Assembly: GCA_024734495.1 (NCBI GenBank)
Contig: JALMQS010000128.1
Span: 20,091,573-20,155,572 of the forward strand
DNA: 64,000 bases
Direction of reading: 5' to 3'
Source: Forficula auricularia
Taxonomy: Eukaryota; Arthropoda; Insecta; Dermaptera; Forficulidae
The notes below the pieces were generated by a model. The model was not told the DNA's origin. It did no database searches and saw only the letters and a list, made by a program, of their open reading frames with translations. How positions within the stretch are numbered: the stretch's first letter is position 1; the number at the start of each line of letters is the position of its first letter. The position numbers and the translations under genes were made by a program. This document shows positions 1-11,310 of the stretch, piece after piece.

Positions 1-229
1 AAAATAAATAAATAATAATTCAAATTCCAAGTGATAGAAAATTTATTTGATTTCACACGTCAACGTTTTTTAATATTTTTCTTCTATAAATAAAATATTT
101 TATGAATTTGACACAAATTAAAAATTGATTAAAGTTTTGGTGTTTAAATAATTTTTAGAGAATATTTTTAAATAAATATATTACTTTTCAGAGAATAAAT
201 AAAGAATATTACATTTTGTGTTAAGACAT

Positions 230-640
230 CACATTATCAATTCATGACGTTTCACCTTTTATTAAAGCTTCCTCAGGCTTTTGATCTTATACTATACACT
301 TGATTATAAATAAATTAATACCCAGGTTATTAAATGCCTGTCTTATTTTTCTACAAAAAATTTCTATTTAGAATAATTCAACAAAAATATTGAATTATGT
401 TACATAAATTCATTCCAATACATTAATACAGTCTAAAATGATGGATTGCACTGTATTGGAATGGATGTATGCAGAACAAGAAAATATTTCTATTGAATTA
501 TTTTATCTTAGAAAAATGTAGAAAGAATTCAATGACAGGACTATTAATTTTTCTATAACTAAGCCTACAACATAAGATTAAGAGCCTGGCGAGACTTTAA
601 TAAAATGAGAAACGTTGCGAATTGATAATACAATAAATCA
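230..640. repeat. Eroded inverted pair of PLE-type hammerhead repeats
   Basis: Two diverged arms face each other. On the minus strand, CTGAGGA (276-270) is followed by GAAAC (253-249). On the plus strand, CTGGCGAGA (586-594) is followed by GAGAAACG (607-614). The flanks match too: TTATCAATT before the left motif and AATTGATAA after the right one. Both arms resemble the better preserved pair at 26,984-27,412, so this is probably an older copy of that Penelope-like family. Neither core is intact. Confidence 0.45.
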
Positions 641-689
641 GAATCAGAACTTATTTATATATGATTATTTACCCTCTGAAAAATCATAA

Positions 690-935
690 TTTAATAAAAA
701 TATGGATCAAAAGCAAGAAAAAATTTTCCAACCAAAGACCCAAAAATACTAATCCGGCCCAAATAGTTACGCTAAATTTTTGGTTCGATTTCAACCAAAA
801 TCTAATCAGCTCTTAATCTCAATGCACTAAAACTATGTACATGTGAAATTTCGTATTGATATTCCCACCATTTATTGAGCTAGAACGTACACAATATTTG
901 TTAACGTACTAACTAACGTACCTACTAACTAAAAG
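690..935 (+). repeat. Copy of an interspersed repeat also at 53.7 and 57.4 kb
   Basis: The stretch with AAATCTAATCAG, then AATCTCAAT, then CATGTGAAATTTCGT and ending in repeated CTAACTAACGTA recurs at about 57,410-57,545 in the same orientation. It recurs inverted at about 53,690-53,855, inside the TA-flanked element there. It has no coding potential and is probably a non-autonomous DNA element fragment. Confidence 0.5.
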
Positions 936-1303
936 ACATTTTAGAAAAATAATTAATAACTCGTAAACTATAATTTTTTCAATGTTCACTCATAGGGATT
1001 GAACTTCATGATCAGTAGTTTTAATTTTAAATATATTATCTATTATTTATCAAGGGTTCAATAGCTGATCAGAAAGAGAAACGTTTGAAATTGACAACTA
1101 TAATTAACTAGATTGTCGATATATTAACCAAAAATTTTACCTTTTATTATTTGACTATTTTCGATAAAAGATAAAGTTTTCATGCTGATAGTTGACTGTT
1201 TTGAGTATAATATGATGTTGTAATATTAATATGACTTATACTAATTAATGTATTAATGGTGTATCAAAATTAATAAATTAGAGTTTAGTCGATTTGCTCT
1301 TAC

Positions 1304-1376
1304 CTTGGAAGAATGGCTGTCGCGTCTGCACTGGTCGATTTCCGCCACACAAATGAATAAAATCCCGTATTTAATT
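1304..1376 (-). CDS. Weak candidate internal exon, product unknown
   Basis: On the minus strand a 73-nt GC-richer island lies between an AG acceptor (1,378-1,377) and a CCAAG/GTAAGA donor (GT at 1,303-1,302). Two of the three frames are open. One ends in EIDQCRRDSHSSK. The acceptor lacks a strong pyrimidine tract and no protein family is recognised. It stands out only by base composition and donor quality. It could be a 5'UTR exon, an exon of an unidentified minus-strand gene, or chance. Confidence 0.2.
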
Positions 1377-3214
1377 CTGATTATCTTGAATGCATTTCTC
1401 TAGGTGGACTCGATCTTATAAAAGAATATTTTTATTTAAAAAAAGGAAAATTATCACTAAAAGATAAATGAAAATAAATTTAACATGAACATTTAGATAT
1501 CAATTTTTTATCTAATTGTTATTACATAGTTTTGGACCAAAAAATCTGTTTTTAAAAAATCAATTTTATTTAGAAATAGAATAATTTAATGACTTTAAAT
1601 TAATATATTAAAAGTCTATATATATTTTTTTTAATCAATATAATAGATTTTTTAAACACTTTAAAATATAACTCCCCGATTTTTTAAGGAGGGGATAAAC
1701 TTTTTTCCCTGAGATGCTGCCTGTCTAGGAACGCCCTCGAAGCTGTTTTATATATTATCCAATCACTAACTTTTTATAGTATTTTTTTTTTAATTTACCT
1801 TTCCCCTACACCCTCTCAAATTATTAAACACTCAAGGGACGACATAACAACAACTTTTTGGATTTCATTTTTTATTCGAAGTAAAAAAAATAATATTTTG
1901 TCGTGTGTCGTAGGACACCGGATAGGAACGAAGTTCCTTATTATAAAAATATTAATTTTAAGTTCTATTCTAGGTATAAAGAAAAATAATTATTCGGGTA
2001 TACATTTTTTATTATGATTTTTTTATCGATAAAAAGCAAAGAAACTACTTTATAAAATTATCTTAACACCTTTATTTTATTTACAATGATTTATAAAAAT
2101 ATATAATATATAATAATAATAATATACAAAAAGAAACAGGTATTTATATGAATAATAATAATTAAGCATAATTATGTTCTATCATAGAAACTATAGCTTT
2201 ATGGTAACTAAAATAAGTTTTCATTATCTTTTCTATGCTTCCGAAGAATTTGTTGACGCTGTGCATTATTTAATCTCCGTATATTTTCAGTACGAAAATT
2301 AATTACAGTTATTAATGGCAATAATAATTTTATTAAAAATGTATATAATTTTCATACCATACCTTGGATCTTTTGTATTTTTTCTTTTATTCTTTGTCGA
2401 TACTCTTGTTGATATAGCCTACTTGTTTTTTTTTTATATTTTTCTCCGATACTGAAATTGATTATAAAATCATTAATTTCTCGTCTGATGTCTACTAACT
2501 TTACAGTCGTATTTAAAATTACACTGCAAAATATTATAATATATATAATATATATAAATTATATACCGTACCTTGTTTTTTTTTCCCCCGCTCCCGATAC
2601 CTTTTTTGGTACTCGGCTTTTTTTTCGTATTTCTTTCCTTCAAAGAAAATAAAATAAAAAAATGTTAAAATTAAATCCATGAGTGCTAATCGAGGGAGGG
2701 GATGGAGAGGTGGGTACTGAACAAACTTGTATGGAAATATTTTTGAATTTGAGAAAAAACAGTATATGAATTTATACAATGTTTTACTCAGTATATTATA
2801 TAAATATCTAACTAATAGATACTCTAATAATAAATAAATAAATAATCTTAGATATTTTAATAATAATTCATCAAATCCTCGTTGGAAATCAAATTCCAAG
2901 GAATTTTTTCTTCTTCTTTAATTTTTATTTCCTTAAATAGAATAAATAAATAATAAAATTCAATTAATTAAATAAATAAATAAATTATAGGAATTAGTTA
3001 TGAAATCAATTAGGGATTCACGGGGATTTTACACATACACCCACGATTAATATATAACGCTTACCTTTAGTAGATTTTTTTTTAATTGATTATTTTCTTC
3101 TATTAGCTGGAAATATAATAAATAAATTAGTAGAATTATTGCAATATTCTTTTATTTATTTTCATTTCATTTTCATTTATTTATTAATTAAATCGAAAGA
3201 TTCAACATCGAACA
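1377..3214. other. AT-rich stretch, no gene seen
   Basis: Very AT-rich DNA with short A/T homopolymers and AATA/TTTA microsatellite runs, for example near 2,110-2,160 and 2,940-2,985. Open frames around 2,458-2,899 are low-complexity, lack conserved motifs and look like chance products of composition. Confidence 0.6.
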
Positions 3215-3375
3215 GCATCGATTCCCGACCAGATCACAAGCCAGAGGCCCCGCCCCCAGAGTGGCTGAGTGGATGCGCGCGCATGAGCATTGGCTCGCTT
3301 GTTTTTATTTAACGTTACGGACACTTTTCACAGACTAGGGTACCACCCCGAGGCGTCCCATAAGTTCACTTCGTT
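3215..3375. other. Isolated GC-rich block of unknown nature
   Basis: A block of about 160 bp is much richer in G+C and CpG than its surroundings, including GCCCCGCCCCC and GATGCGCGCGCATG. GTGGCTGAGTGG resembles a Pol III A box, but no B box follows. It could be a promoter-like island or the head of an old SINE or LINE. Confidence 0.3.
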
Positions 3376-3949
3376 CCAATAATAAGTTATTGAAAATCTG
3401 TTTTATTTATTGTCAAAGTTTTTAAATATTTGTGTTCATTAAACAAAATAATTTATGACCTTATTACAAATTAAAAAAACGACCTTAATACAAATTAAAA
3501 AAAGGGAAGAACTTCTCGACTGCTGATCATATCGAAATTGTATTCTATGTGAATTGTTTAGTTAGAAAATCACCAGAATGTCTTCTACTTAATCACTTAA
3601 TCAGAGTTGTTATGAATAATATTTAATATATCATATTTGTTAGAAGAGAGTTATATTGACTCGCTGATGAATTAAAGCAAAATGTCAAAGGAGTCTGGGA
3701 AATTGTTTACCTTTCCGAATGGAACTCATAGAACAGGCAAATTAAGATTTAAATCTTTACCGTAAAGTTACTCAGAGTGCTTGTCTGGAAGCCCTAGTAT
3801 TGAATTTACTAGATTTTTTCTCATTGTATTTAAAAATATTTGAAAATATTTTCAATCACGACTTTTTCTGTATGTGTGCATTTGTAAGCAGCCATCAAAC
3901 CACAATTTTAACGCGTTCTATCCATGTCCGATTGGTTCCGTCTCGAAAG

Positions 3950-4045
3950 ACAGTCAATGACCCCGGCTGTTTTTTGGCACTTGGGTTCACTTCTCGTGGG
4001 TGTGAATACAACTCTCCTGTCTTCTAATAAATATTATCTATATAA
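3950..4045 (+). repeat. Possible tRNA-derived SINE, family B, 3' half
   Basis: GGCACTTGGGTTCAC followed by a CTCCTGTCTTCTAATAAA-like tail aligns with better copies at 42,475-42,545 and, inverted, 44,413-44,512. The B-box-like GGGTTCACTTC is degenerate. The 5' half is not recognisable. Confidence 0.35.
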
Positions 4046-4106
4046 TATGTAGAAATTTTATCTCGGAGACAAACTGCTAGATATCCTAAGTATAACTGAG
4101 GATACA

Positions 4107-4268
4107 ATGGAAGGTTTTCTTTTTACAGCTTTTGAAAGGGGTCTTTTCTCCTTCTTCAGGGTTCAAAAGATCAATGATATTATTCCTTCATTGATCCTTT
4201 GAACCCTGAAGAAGGAGGAAAGATTCTCCGAAACGACGGTAAAACGCTGTAAAAAGCAAACCTTCCAA
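4107..4268. repeat. PLE inverted repeat with hammerhead-like motif
   Basis: Two arms of about 60-90 bp are reverse complements around about 4,172. They share GGTTTGCTTTTTACAGC-like outer ends and GATCAATGA near the centre. The plus arm holds CTGAAGA (4,206-4,212), an extra A, helix II GGAG/CTCC, then GAAAC (4,230-4,234). The minus arm keeps CTGAAGA (4,159-4,153) but has lost GAAAC. A GIY-YIG coding fragment begins 14 bp beyond the right arm, as expected for a Penelope-like element with inverted terminal repeats. Confidence 0.6.
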
Positions 4269-4281
4269 CAAATAAATACCA

Positions 4282-4683
4282 TTGTTGAGCATATACAATA
4301 ACAAGGATAGAGAACGTGAAGAGGATAGATCCAATATCATTTATAGGATTCAATGCTCATCTTGCAGGGACTTGGAAGATAAAACAAGAGTGTACTATGG
4401 AGAAAGTTGCCGCCCTTTATGTGTTCGTTTAAAAGAACACACTTCATCGGTTGTTAAGGGAAATTTGGTCAGTGCATTGGCCGTACATGCAGTTGACAAT
4501 GGGCATTTGATGAATTTCGAAGATGCAAAAATAGTGGACAGTGAGAGAGTCACATGGAAAAGAAAATACAAGGAGGGTATTTATATACAAATGGACATCA
4601 ACAACGCCATAAATTACAAGCTTGATGTATTAAAAATATCCACTCTCTACACTTGTCTACTTGACAAAATCAACCAGATTTAG
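4282..4683 (+). pseudogene. GIY-YIG endonuclease domain of a Penelope-like element, fragment
   Basis: The open frame encodes the nuclease that nicks target DNA for PLE retrotransposition. The domain reads in order: NIIYRIQCSSC (GIY strand plus CxxC), VYYGESCRPL (YIG strand), then RLKEH with the catalytic-type Arg. The family's conserved C-terminal pattern follows: SALAVHAVDNGH, then a KIVDSE-like segment. It has no ATG start: a stop lies at 4,273-4,275 and the frame opens on TTG. The reverse transcriptase that should precede it is missing, so this is the 3' part of a broken element. It lies between the inverted repeat at 4.1-4.27 kb and the hammerhead at 5.27 kb. In metazoan PLEs the GIY-YIG domain lies C-terminal to the RT, and hammerheads sit in the terminal repeats. 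Confidence 0.75.
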
Positions 4684-5273
4684 TTTTGAAATATGTAAAT
4701 ATTGACAAACTTTTAATTATTTATATAAATTTTATATCAAATGACCTTGCTTTTAATTGTATGTGTGGATTTTATTTATTTATTTGTTTTGTTTATTTAT
4801 TATTTATTTTATTGACTAACTTTAATTATGTATATATGTTTTATATCGTTTGGCTGGCTTTTAATTATGTATATAAAATTTATACCAAATGACCTACTTT
4901 TAATTGTAAATATGGATTTTTTATATCAATTGACTAACTTTAATTATTTGAATTTTGTATCAATTATCGATCTTTTGTGTGATATGTGCATTTATAAATA
5001 GCCTGGAGTGCGTTGATCTTGAGTGGAGTGGGAACTTTGCTTCTGTGTATGTATAATGAAGGCAGGTCGAAAGACAGTATTTGAGATTGTTCTGTTGGAA
5101 TAACTTGTTTTACCAGTGTAATGATTCTTAATGTAAAACGTCTGCTGGAAATAGATTTTACGTGTTTTTGTGACTTGGGTGAGTAGTATATAATCCTCAT
5201 TTCCACCCTTTAAAAATTTATTATAAATGTTAAAACAAAAAATTAAAACATGCAATGATCCCTTCCAGTTGAC

Positions 5274-5338
5274 GTGCACTGATGAAGAGCAGCGGTATAG
5301 CGCTCGAAACGTTGTAAAAATATCGATTACGTCTGCCC
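5274..5338 (+). ncRNA. Hammerhead-like ribozyme motif in a PLE terminal repeat
   Basis: Every core part is visible. Helix I strand GTGCA (5,274-5,278) can pair with TGCCC (5,334-5,338) except for one U-C mismatch. CTGATGA is at 5,279-5,285 and one extra A at 5,286. Helix II is GAGC/GCTC (5,287-5,290 with 5,302-5,305) and GAAA lies at 5,306-5,309. Helix III is ACGT/ACGT (5,309-5,312 with 5,329-5,332), followed by C at 5,333 as the cleavage-site base (GUC). Short helices are typical of PLE hammerheads. The sequence just downstream, to about 5,456, reappears inverted at 33,713-33,888. Confidence 0.6.
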
Positions 5339-5456
5339 AAAATAAAGTAACAAATAGAAGTTGACTTTTATTTCAACTTTTTATTTTCCCCTTACTGGCA
5401 CCTTAGCCAATTCAATTTAAATAAAATAGGGCCACCAAACACGGTTCTTTTTAAAA
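5339..5456 (+). repeat. 3' flank of PLE hammerhead repeat
   Basis: It runs from CAAAATAAAGTAACAAATAG to CACGGTTCTTTTTAAA. The same stretch is found inverted at 33,713-33,832, inside a mariner element. The shared 3' limit TTCTTTTTAAA suggests the true end of this element family. Confidence 0.6.
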
Positions 5457-6542
5457 TATAAATACTTTTCTTTTAATGAACTTCCTTCCATTAAATTATT
5501 TATATACTCATATATTTATACACTTAGTATACTCAGTTGATTATCTATAACACTCTTTCGATATTTTCCAATAAAATCGTTAGTTTAGTTTTTGAGAAAT
5601 TTTGAAAAATTGAATTACTTTCAGAATAAAGTAGGACCTATTAATTATTTTCCAAATCATAACTATATTATAAAAATATCTTGGCTATTGGATAGCTTAG
5701 CTTGAAAATTGAAAACACATATTTTTTAAAAGCACTTTTTTATACTCAGGAAATCTGGAAACAGAAAATCTAATGTCTCGTACAATAACGAAAATAAAAT
5801 GCTAGGTGTCATTTTAATAAAAACACTGTTTGGTGTTCTTTTTTTAGCCCAATCAGCTCCCCCCCCCCCCATTTGAACCAACAAGTGATTCGTCCTCATG
5901 ACTTTTGACAGTGAAAAGCCCATTAATCAAATATTCAAACTAGAATATTCTTGTACCTACAGTATAAAGGGTTTTGATAATTTTTATTTTGATCATTATC
6001 GAGAGAGACTAATGGGGCTTCTAAATACACTCGGGGCTCGACTCAAGTGGTCAGATAATTGCCGCTTTCTGTTCGAGCAGAGAACACACGCCAAACACGT
6101 GTGTGGCTTTACTTTATCTTATTTTTTTAACCAGGATACTCGACAAAAATAATAGAACTAAAATGAAAGAAAATGAACTGATTTTTTAATCAAGCCTAAA
6201 TTAAAATTCTATTGATAGATTTTTTTTAATGGAAAAACAGCCCAAGGATAATAAAAAGTAGGTACAATTCCTGAATAAATTAATTGAATTAAAGGCGATT
6301 TTCATTCTTTTCAAAACAAAGCTTCAAAGGATCTCTCATCCTTCTTTATGGTTTAACGAAAGAAGCTTTAAAAAATTATGATGATGTTAACAGCAAAAAA
6401 GCTCTGTTAAAGAAGGGACGAAGAAGGAAGTTACAAGCTTAGTTGGTCGTTTTAAGCCCTGGATAAAGAATGAAGAATCTCTTAAATTTTTTTGAAAATA
6501 ACGTTCCAATAAATTATTTTATTCAGAATTAGTACTTTTCAT
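5457..6542. other. No gene seen; AT-rich with a C10 tract
   Basis: Nothing beyond AT-rich sequence, a homopolymer C run near 5,861-5,870 and short unsupported open frames. A palindromic stretch with GAAGCTTT near 6,362-6,372 is not convincing as an element. Confidence 0.5.
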
Positions 6543-7124
6543 TAGAGATGTTACGGAGCTTCGACTCTGATTCCGAAAGCTCAGAACTTCCGAGTGATTT
6601 TACACCTCCGGCCCCGACTTGAGCTCCGATAATTTTGAATCGGAGGTTATAACGAAGATCGAAAGATTCGATTTCGGCCAGTCAGTGCACGCACCTACAA
6701 GTTTTGACTTGTCGGCCGGGGAATCCCCTCATGACAGCATATTTTTCTATTGTTGCATGTTACTTACATATGTATATTATTATTTATATTTGACTGATTA
6801 AAGAGACTTAATTATATTTCTATTATTTCATTAGAGTCCTGCCATTAACAGTTAGTTAAATACATCTCACATCTACTGCGACACCGGCTCCGATAAATCA
6901 AATTTAAAGTCTCCGGTTCCGGTAAACTCGAGGGGTGAACCGCGACCTAATATCGTGTACACCTACTTCCACTTCCACTTTCATTTCCAACTGAAGACAA
7001 TAGATGAAGAGGCATTATCTAATGAATTCCACAATAATTCCACATAATTCCAAAGACGGTGTAGGTAGACCTAATTCCAATCGCGGTTCACCCTTCGGGT
7101 AAATCCACCTCAGTAACATCCCTA
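6543..7124. mobile_element. hAT-type MITE with 8-bp target duplication
   Basis: Termini TAGAGATGTTAC and GTAACATCCCTA are inverted repeats with one mismatch. They are flanked by an exact 8-bp duplication CTTTTCAT (6,535-6,542 and 7,125-7,132). Eight-bp duplications and TAG-starting ends fit the hAT superfamily. There is no transposase ORF, so this is a non-autonomous copy. A different MITE sits inside it at 6,927-7,097. Confidence 0.75.
6927..7097. mobile_element. MITE family C copy nested in the hAT MITE
   Basis: The ends CGAGGGGTGAACCGCGA and TCGCGGTTCACCC are inverted. GGTAAA flanks both sides (6,921-6,926 and 7,098-7,103) as a likely 6-bp target duplication. The interior has GTGTACACCTA and several AATTCCA motifs. 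Related copies lie at 20,004-20,155 and 60,390-60,758. Confidence 0.6.
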
Positions 7125-8020
7125 CTTTTCATTATTCATGGACTGTATTTCAAACTTAAAATTAAATTAGTTTGGAGTTGGTGGTTTTAATTAATTTTAA
7201 CAATGTTTCACTATAAACCAACACCGCGTTCCCTAAATTTGAAAGTATTTCAAACAATTCTATATTGAAATAAATACTTTTAGCGTATATTATTTATCTA
7301 TTTTTGTTTTTCTTTCAACAACTACTAATTTGGCGAAATACCTTAAAAAATTTTATAATAGTTATTAATTAATATTTTACGAAAAAACTTAGTTCAGAAA
7401 ATTTATGAGAAAAATATAGTTTTTTACTTTATCCAATGCGAAGCGATTTTCTAGGGCTCAGGTGTGGTAAATCCCAATAATAAAGTGTAAAATCATGTGC
7501 CAGTTACACTGACGCATCTTACTAGTATACATTTAATAGAAATAGAAAATAACCCTATTTTACTTTATTTAACAAAGAAACTAGTCTGTTTGGCCAAAGA
7601 AGTTTTACTACAAAACCTATCTTCTGAGAGGGCTCCGATCTTACAAACAAAAAATAACATTTTTTTTTGTTTTGTAAAAGATGGCAAAATCAAATTTTTT
7701 TGGCGACTAATAATGCCTAGCGATGACTAGACTCCTGGCATGAAATCTCTATTGAAATATTTCAATCTTGGAACTGCATTTGTATAGTAAATAATTCAAA
7801 TATCAGAGGAAGACTAAAAAACATTAATTAAAGAAATAGTCGTAAAAAAACGAATTTTAATATAACTTGACCTAAACGTAAAGGACATGTAAGCTAATTT
7901 CAACGATATCTGTTGGCTTGTTGAAAAAAACATTCAAACGAATATTCTTCAATACATTTCGAGATTCATTAATCAAACATCAATCAAACCCAAAAATATT
8001 GATAATTAAAAATTAAAAAA
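7125..8020. other. No gene seen
   Basis: AT-rich sequence. The open frame at 7,497-7,730 is unremarkable in content and has no recognised motif. Confidence 0.5.
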
Positions 8021-8208
8021 GGGGGGTCGGGTTAGGCTAAGGGTAGAGTGTCAGCCTGCTAACCAAGAGGACCCGGGATCGAATCCGACTCGAGGCATCC
8101 GGCTAAAATCTGACCCCGGGGTAGAGACAAATTAAAAAAAATAAAAATAATAAGTAGTATCGTAAATTGGCTTATGGCTAGAAAGGCCGAAAAGCCACAA
8201 AAAAAAAA
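8021..8208 (+). repeat. tRNA-derived SINE, family A
   Basis: It begins GGGGGGTCGGGTTAGGC, with a Pol III A-box-like GGGTTAGGCTAAGGG and a B box GGATCGAATCC (8,077-8,087). A conserved body follows (CCGGCTAAAATCTGACCCC, then GTATCGTAAATTGGC, then GGCTAGAAAGGCCGAAAAGCC), ending in an A-rich tail. Other copies are at 28,573-28,764 (+), 31,373-31,547 (-), 51,341-51,525 (-) and a 3' part at 44,069-44,178 (+). Confidence 0.75.
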
Positions 8209-9150
8209 TTAATTATAAAAATACTAATCCTACCAGATTTATTTGATTGAATGGGTTGACTTATTTTTGTTAACTTTGTTTATTTTATTTCACCTGAATT
8301 TATTCAGTTCATTTGAGCGTAACAGACACTATAAGCTTTACATTATGCATAATGCATATGATATTAAAAGTATTTTAAAAATAAATCATTTAGTTGAGTA
8401 AATAGATTATCCGGATGATTAATTATCATAATTTATCATACATGCATTATAATTAAATAGAAATCATTAAAAATTGCATTTTATTTATTTTCTAAAATAT
8501 TTTATATATTTTTTAACTTTTTTGAATAAGCTGATATAATTTATGAATAAATTATGCAGTTTTGCGAAATTTAATTTTGAAAAGTTGTTAGAAATATTGA
8601 GTAATTTTCTGATTCATACAACCAAATTCAGAAGATATTGGTATCTAAAAAATGTCTATCTGGTCACAATTTTTTAGTATTTGTACAAGCGAAAATCAGG
8701 GAGCATTTATTAGTTTTTCACTTTTCAAATCCTCAAAATTAAAATTTCGTATTTATAAATTTACATTTTTTTTATTCTTCACTATGCCAATAAATAATAT
8801 AAAAGTTAAAAAAAAATATTTTAGCATGTCAAAATAGACAGAAATCCATTCTTATAAGATTTTAAGATTTTCTTTCTTCAAGCCACCATAACCGACTCAA
8901 AAATAAATATTTAATTATTCGATTGGTCGATAAGTAGGTAGATTTCTTACAGGGTAAAATATATTGGCCAACCTTTATCGTTATTAATTGCTTTGTGAAA
9001 TAATGAGATGTGATACACAAAAAATACATTTTTTTCGGATTCAGAAGTCAAAAGTCTTTATTTAATAATAAAATTATTTATTCGATACTACTAATATAAT
9101 AATTGTTTTCATAGACCTGAGCCTCTGGAGCGAGCTCTTGTTGCCAGGCT
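8209..9150. other. No gene seen
   Basis: AT-rich DNA without recognisable repeats or conserved ORFs. The 61-codon open frame at 8,652 looks random. Confidence 0.5.
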
Positions 9151-9153
9151 TCA

Positions 9154-9320
9154 TTCATATAAAATCCTAATCATAATGGGAAAGAGAGGGCGATATAATG
9201 CTTTCCCTCTCTCTTCTAACTTGATTAGCAAATAAACTGTAAACACGCGTAATAATTAAAAGAATCCATCGAAGGATATTTTTGTTTTTTAATAATAGAA
9301 ATAAATAAATAAAGTCAATT
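9154..9320 (-). repeat. Helitron-like 5' module, inverted copy
   Basis: Reading the minus strand, TATCCTTC, then a GTGTTTACAG-like segment, then GAGGGAAAGCATTATATCGCC and ATTTTATATGAA match the plus-strand copies at 62,290-62,445 and 63,180-63,330. The copies diverge just after TATATGAAT. This copy is continuous with the longer inverted duplication described at 9,380-10,390. Confidence 0.5.
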
Positions 9321-9379
9321 TGGTCAAGAAGTCAACCCATTAGATAGTATCAGTACCTACTCAATTACTCTAGAATTGC

Positions 9380-10390
9380 CCGTTTTGCTTATTTCCAATT
9401 ACAAATATTTAATAGATTTTAAATGATGAAAACTCGAGATTATTTCAAACGAGTCGAGACACGCATGGACAAGTTGAGACGTGTTGGCGGATTAGTTTGC
9501 AAAAAAATGTTTTCTCGAATATTTCGAATTTATTCATTTTCTCTGATGAAAAAATATCAATTAAGTAAAAAAAAATTATTGATACCTATATAAGATACAA
9601 ATTATTTTCATTTGGTATAAATGGTTTTAGTTATACCTAATGAGCTGAAAATTGGTAGGCAAATATGTATTTTCACATTACAATGCACCAAATTTTTAAC
9701 TTATACCTGAGAACGTTTTCCGAATGGTTTTATTAAATGAGCTGAAAATTGGTACACAACTATGTTATAATTCACTAAATTTTAGTTTTTTATATGAAAA
9801 CGTTTGCTAAGAGTGCAAAATGCCAATCTTGAAAGGTTTTAGTTAATGAGCTGAAAATTGGTATGCAAATATGTATTTTCACATTACAATTCACCAAAGT
9901 TTAATCTTATACCTGAAAACGTTTCCTGAAAGTACAAAATGCCAATCTTGAATGATTTTTGTTAATTAGCTGTAAATTGTGGAAGAGTCTGAAGAAGAGA
10001 AAAGGTCAGATGATGGGGCACACACTGAGACATGGGGGACTGCTTAGGGATATCTTGGAGGGGAGGTGGGAAAGAAAAGGAGAAGGGGAAGACCCAGATT
10101 AGAATATTTCAACCAAATAATTGGGGATATGGGATGCCAGACATTTAGAGAGGTCAAACAGCTGGCGTGGGACAGAGTCGAGTGGAGACGGATTGTTGCA
10201 TCAAACCAGTCTTAGGACTGTGTACTCAATGATGATGATGATGATGAAATTGATAAGCAGCTATGTTAGAATCCGCCTAATTTTAGCTATATATCTGAAA
10301 ATCTTTCCCGAGAAGATGAATTGTCAATATAGAATAGTTTTATTTAATAAGCTGAAAATTGGTACGTAGCTATGTATTTAGGAGATTTTT
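9380..10390. repeat. About 1-kb repeat with internal tandem units; inverted partner at 61.5 kb
   Basis: The segment from GCCCGTTTTGCTTATTTCC onward is the reverse complement of about 61,480-62,245. It contains degenerate tandem units of about 115-120 bp, each with a GAGCTGAAAATTGGTA-like box, CACATTACAATTCACCAAA and GAAAACGTTTCC. A LINE tail (9,979-10,246) interrupts the array. No coding potential is seen. Confidence 0.65.
9979..10246 (+). mobile_element. Non-LTR retrotransposon 3' end with (ATG)n tail
   Basis: The decayed frame encodes a LINE C-terminal tail: GRPRLEYFNQIIGDMGC, then REVKQLAWDRVEWRRIVASN, then a stop. A short 3'UTR ends in a (GATGAT)n microsatellite. AAATTG/AATTG on the two sides may be the target duplication. 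Two more copies of the same 3' end are at 16,643-16,990 and 48,861-49,036, both minus. An RTE- or CR1-like LINE is likely, but the reverse transcriptase core is absent. Confidence 0.65.
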
Positions 10391-10456
10391 ACATCCCAAA
10401 ATAGAGTGAGCACACTTATATATCTATACTGTTATTAATTCTTGCTTTATGAAATA

Positions 10457-11310
10457 AACTGCAACGGATCGTTGCTAAACTTTATCCAAATTCATTTGAA
10501 ATATTAATATGTTTGTTCCTTTATTATTAATCAGATATCACTTGCAATTTGTAGTTCATATTGACATTAATTCAAAAATAATTCTCATTTAATAGTCGAG
10601 GAATAACCATTCTACATTGGATTTTTAACATTTCGGTTATTATTGTAACCATTGCTGAAGACATGGAGGAATCGACTTAAAATCAAAAATAGCCATCGAT
10701 TCTCATCTAATACTTGAGGAATAACAATTCTACATTAGGTTTTTGACGTTTCGATTATTATTGGTAACCATTGCTGAAAACATGGAGGAATCGACTTAAA
10801 ATCAAAAATAACGATCGATTCTTATCTAATACTAGAGGAATAACCTTATTGCATTCCATTTTTGATGTTTTGACTATTAATGGCAACCTCTACTGAAAAC
10901 GTGGAAGAATAGACTTAAAATCAAAAAGACTAAATTCTTTTTTGGTAAACAACTCAAGCTTGAGTCAAAAATGGAATGCAATAAGGTTATTCCTCTAGTA
11001 TTAGATAAGAATCGATCGTTATTTTTGATTTTAAGTCGATTCCTCCATGTCTTTAGAAATGGTTACCAATAATAATCGAAACGTCAAAAACCTAATGTAG
11101 AATGGTTATTCTTCAAGTATTAGATGAGAATCAATCGCTATTTTTGGCTTAAAGTCGATTCCTCTATGTCTTCAGCAATGGTTACCAATAAAAACCGAAA
11201 CGTCAAAAATCCAATATAGAATGGTTATTCTTCAAGTATTAGATGAGAATCAATCGCTATTTTTGGTTTAAAGTCGATTTCTCTATGTCTTCAGCAAAGG
11301 TAAGGGATAA
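10457..11310. repeat. Large palindrome built from about 117-bp tandem units
   Basis: Each arm (about 10,570-10,930 and 10,970-11,300) has two to three units. Each unit contains GAGGAATAACCATTCTACAT-like, GACGTTTCGATTATTATTGG and CATGGAGGAATCGACTTAAA boxes. The right arm is the reverse complement of the left, and the loop is about 40 bp near 10,940. The left flank TTGCAACGGATCGTTGCTA is shared with 46,840-47,000, which is a truncated relative. Confidence 0.65.

Noticed and set aside
2458..2899. Overlapping 64- and 121-codon frames on both strands
   Set aside because: Dominated by Ile, Tyr, Phe and Lys from AT-rich low-complexity DNA, with no motif or splice context.
8021..8092. Possible functional tRNA gene
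   Set aside because: A and B boxes are present but the acceptor and anticodon stems do not fold, and the same unit recurs with a SINE body and A tail.
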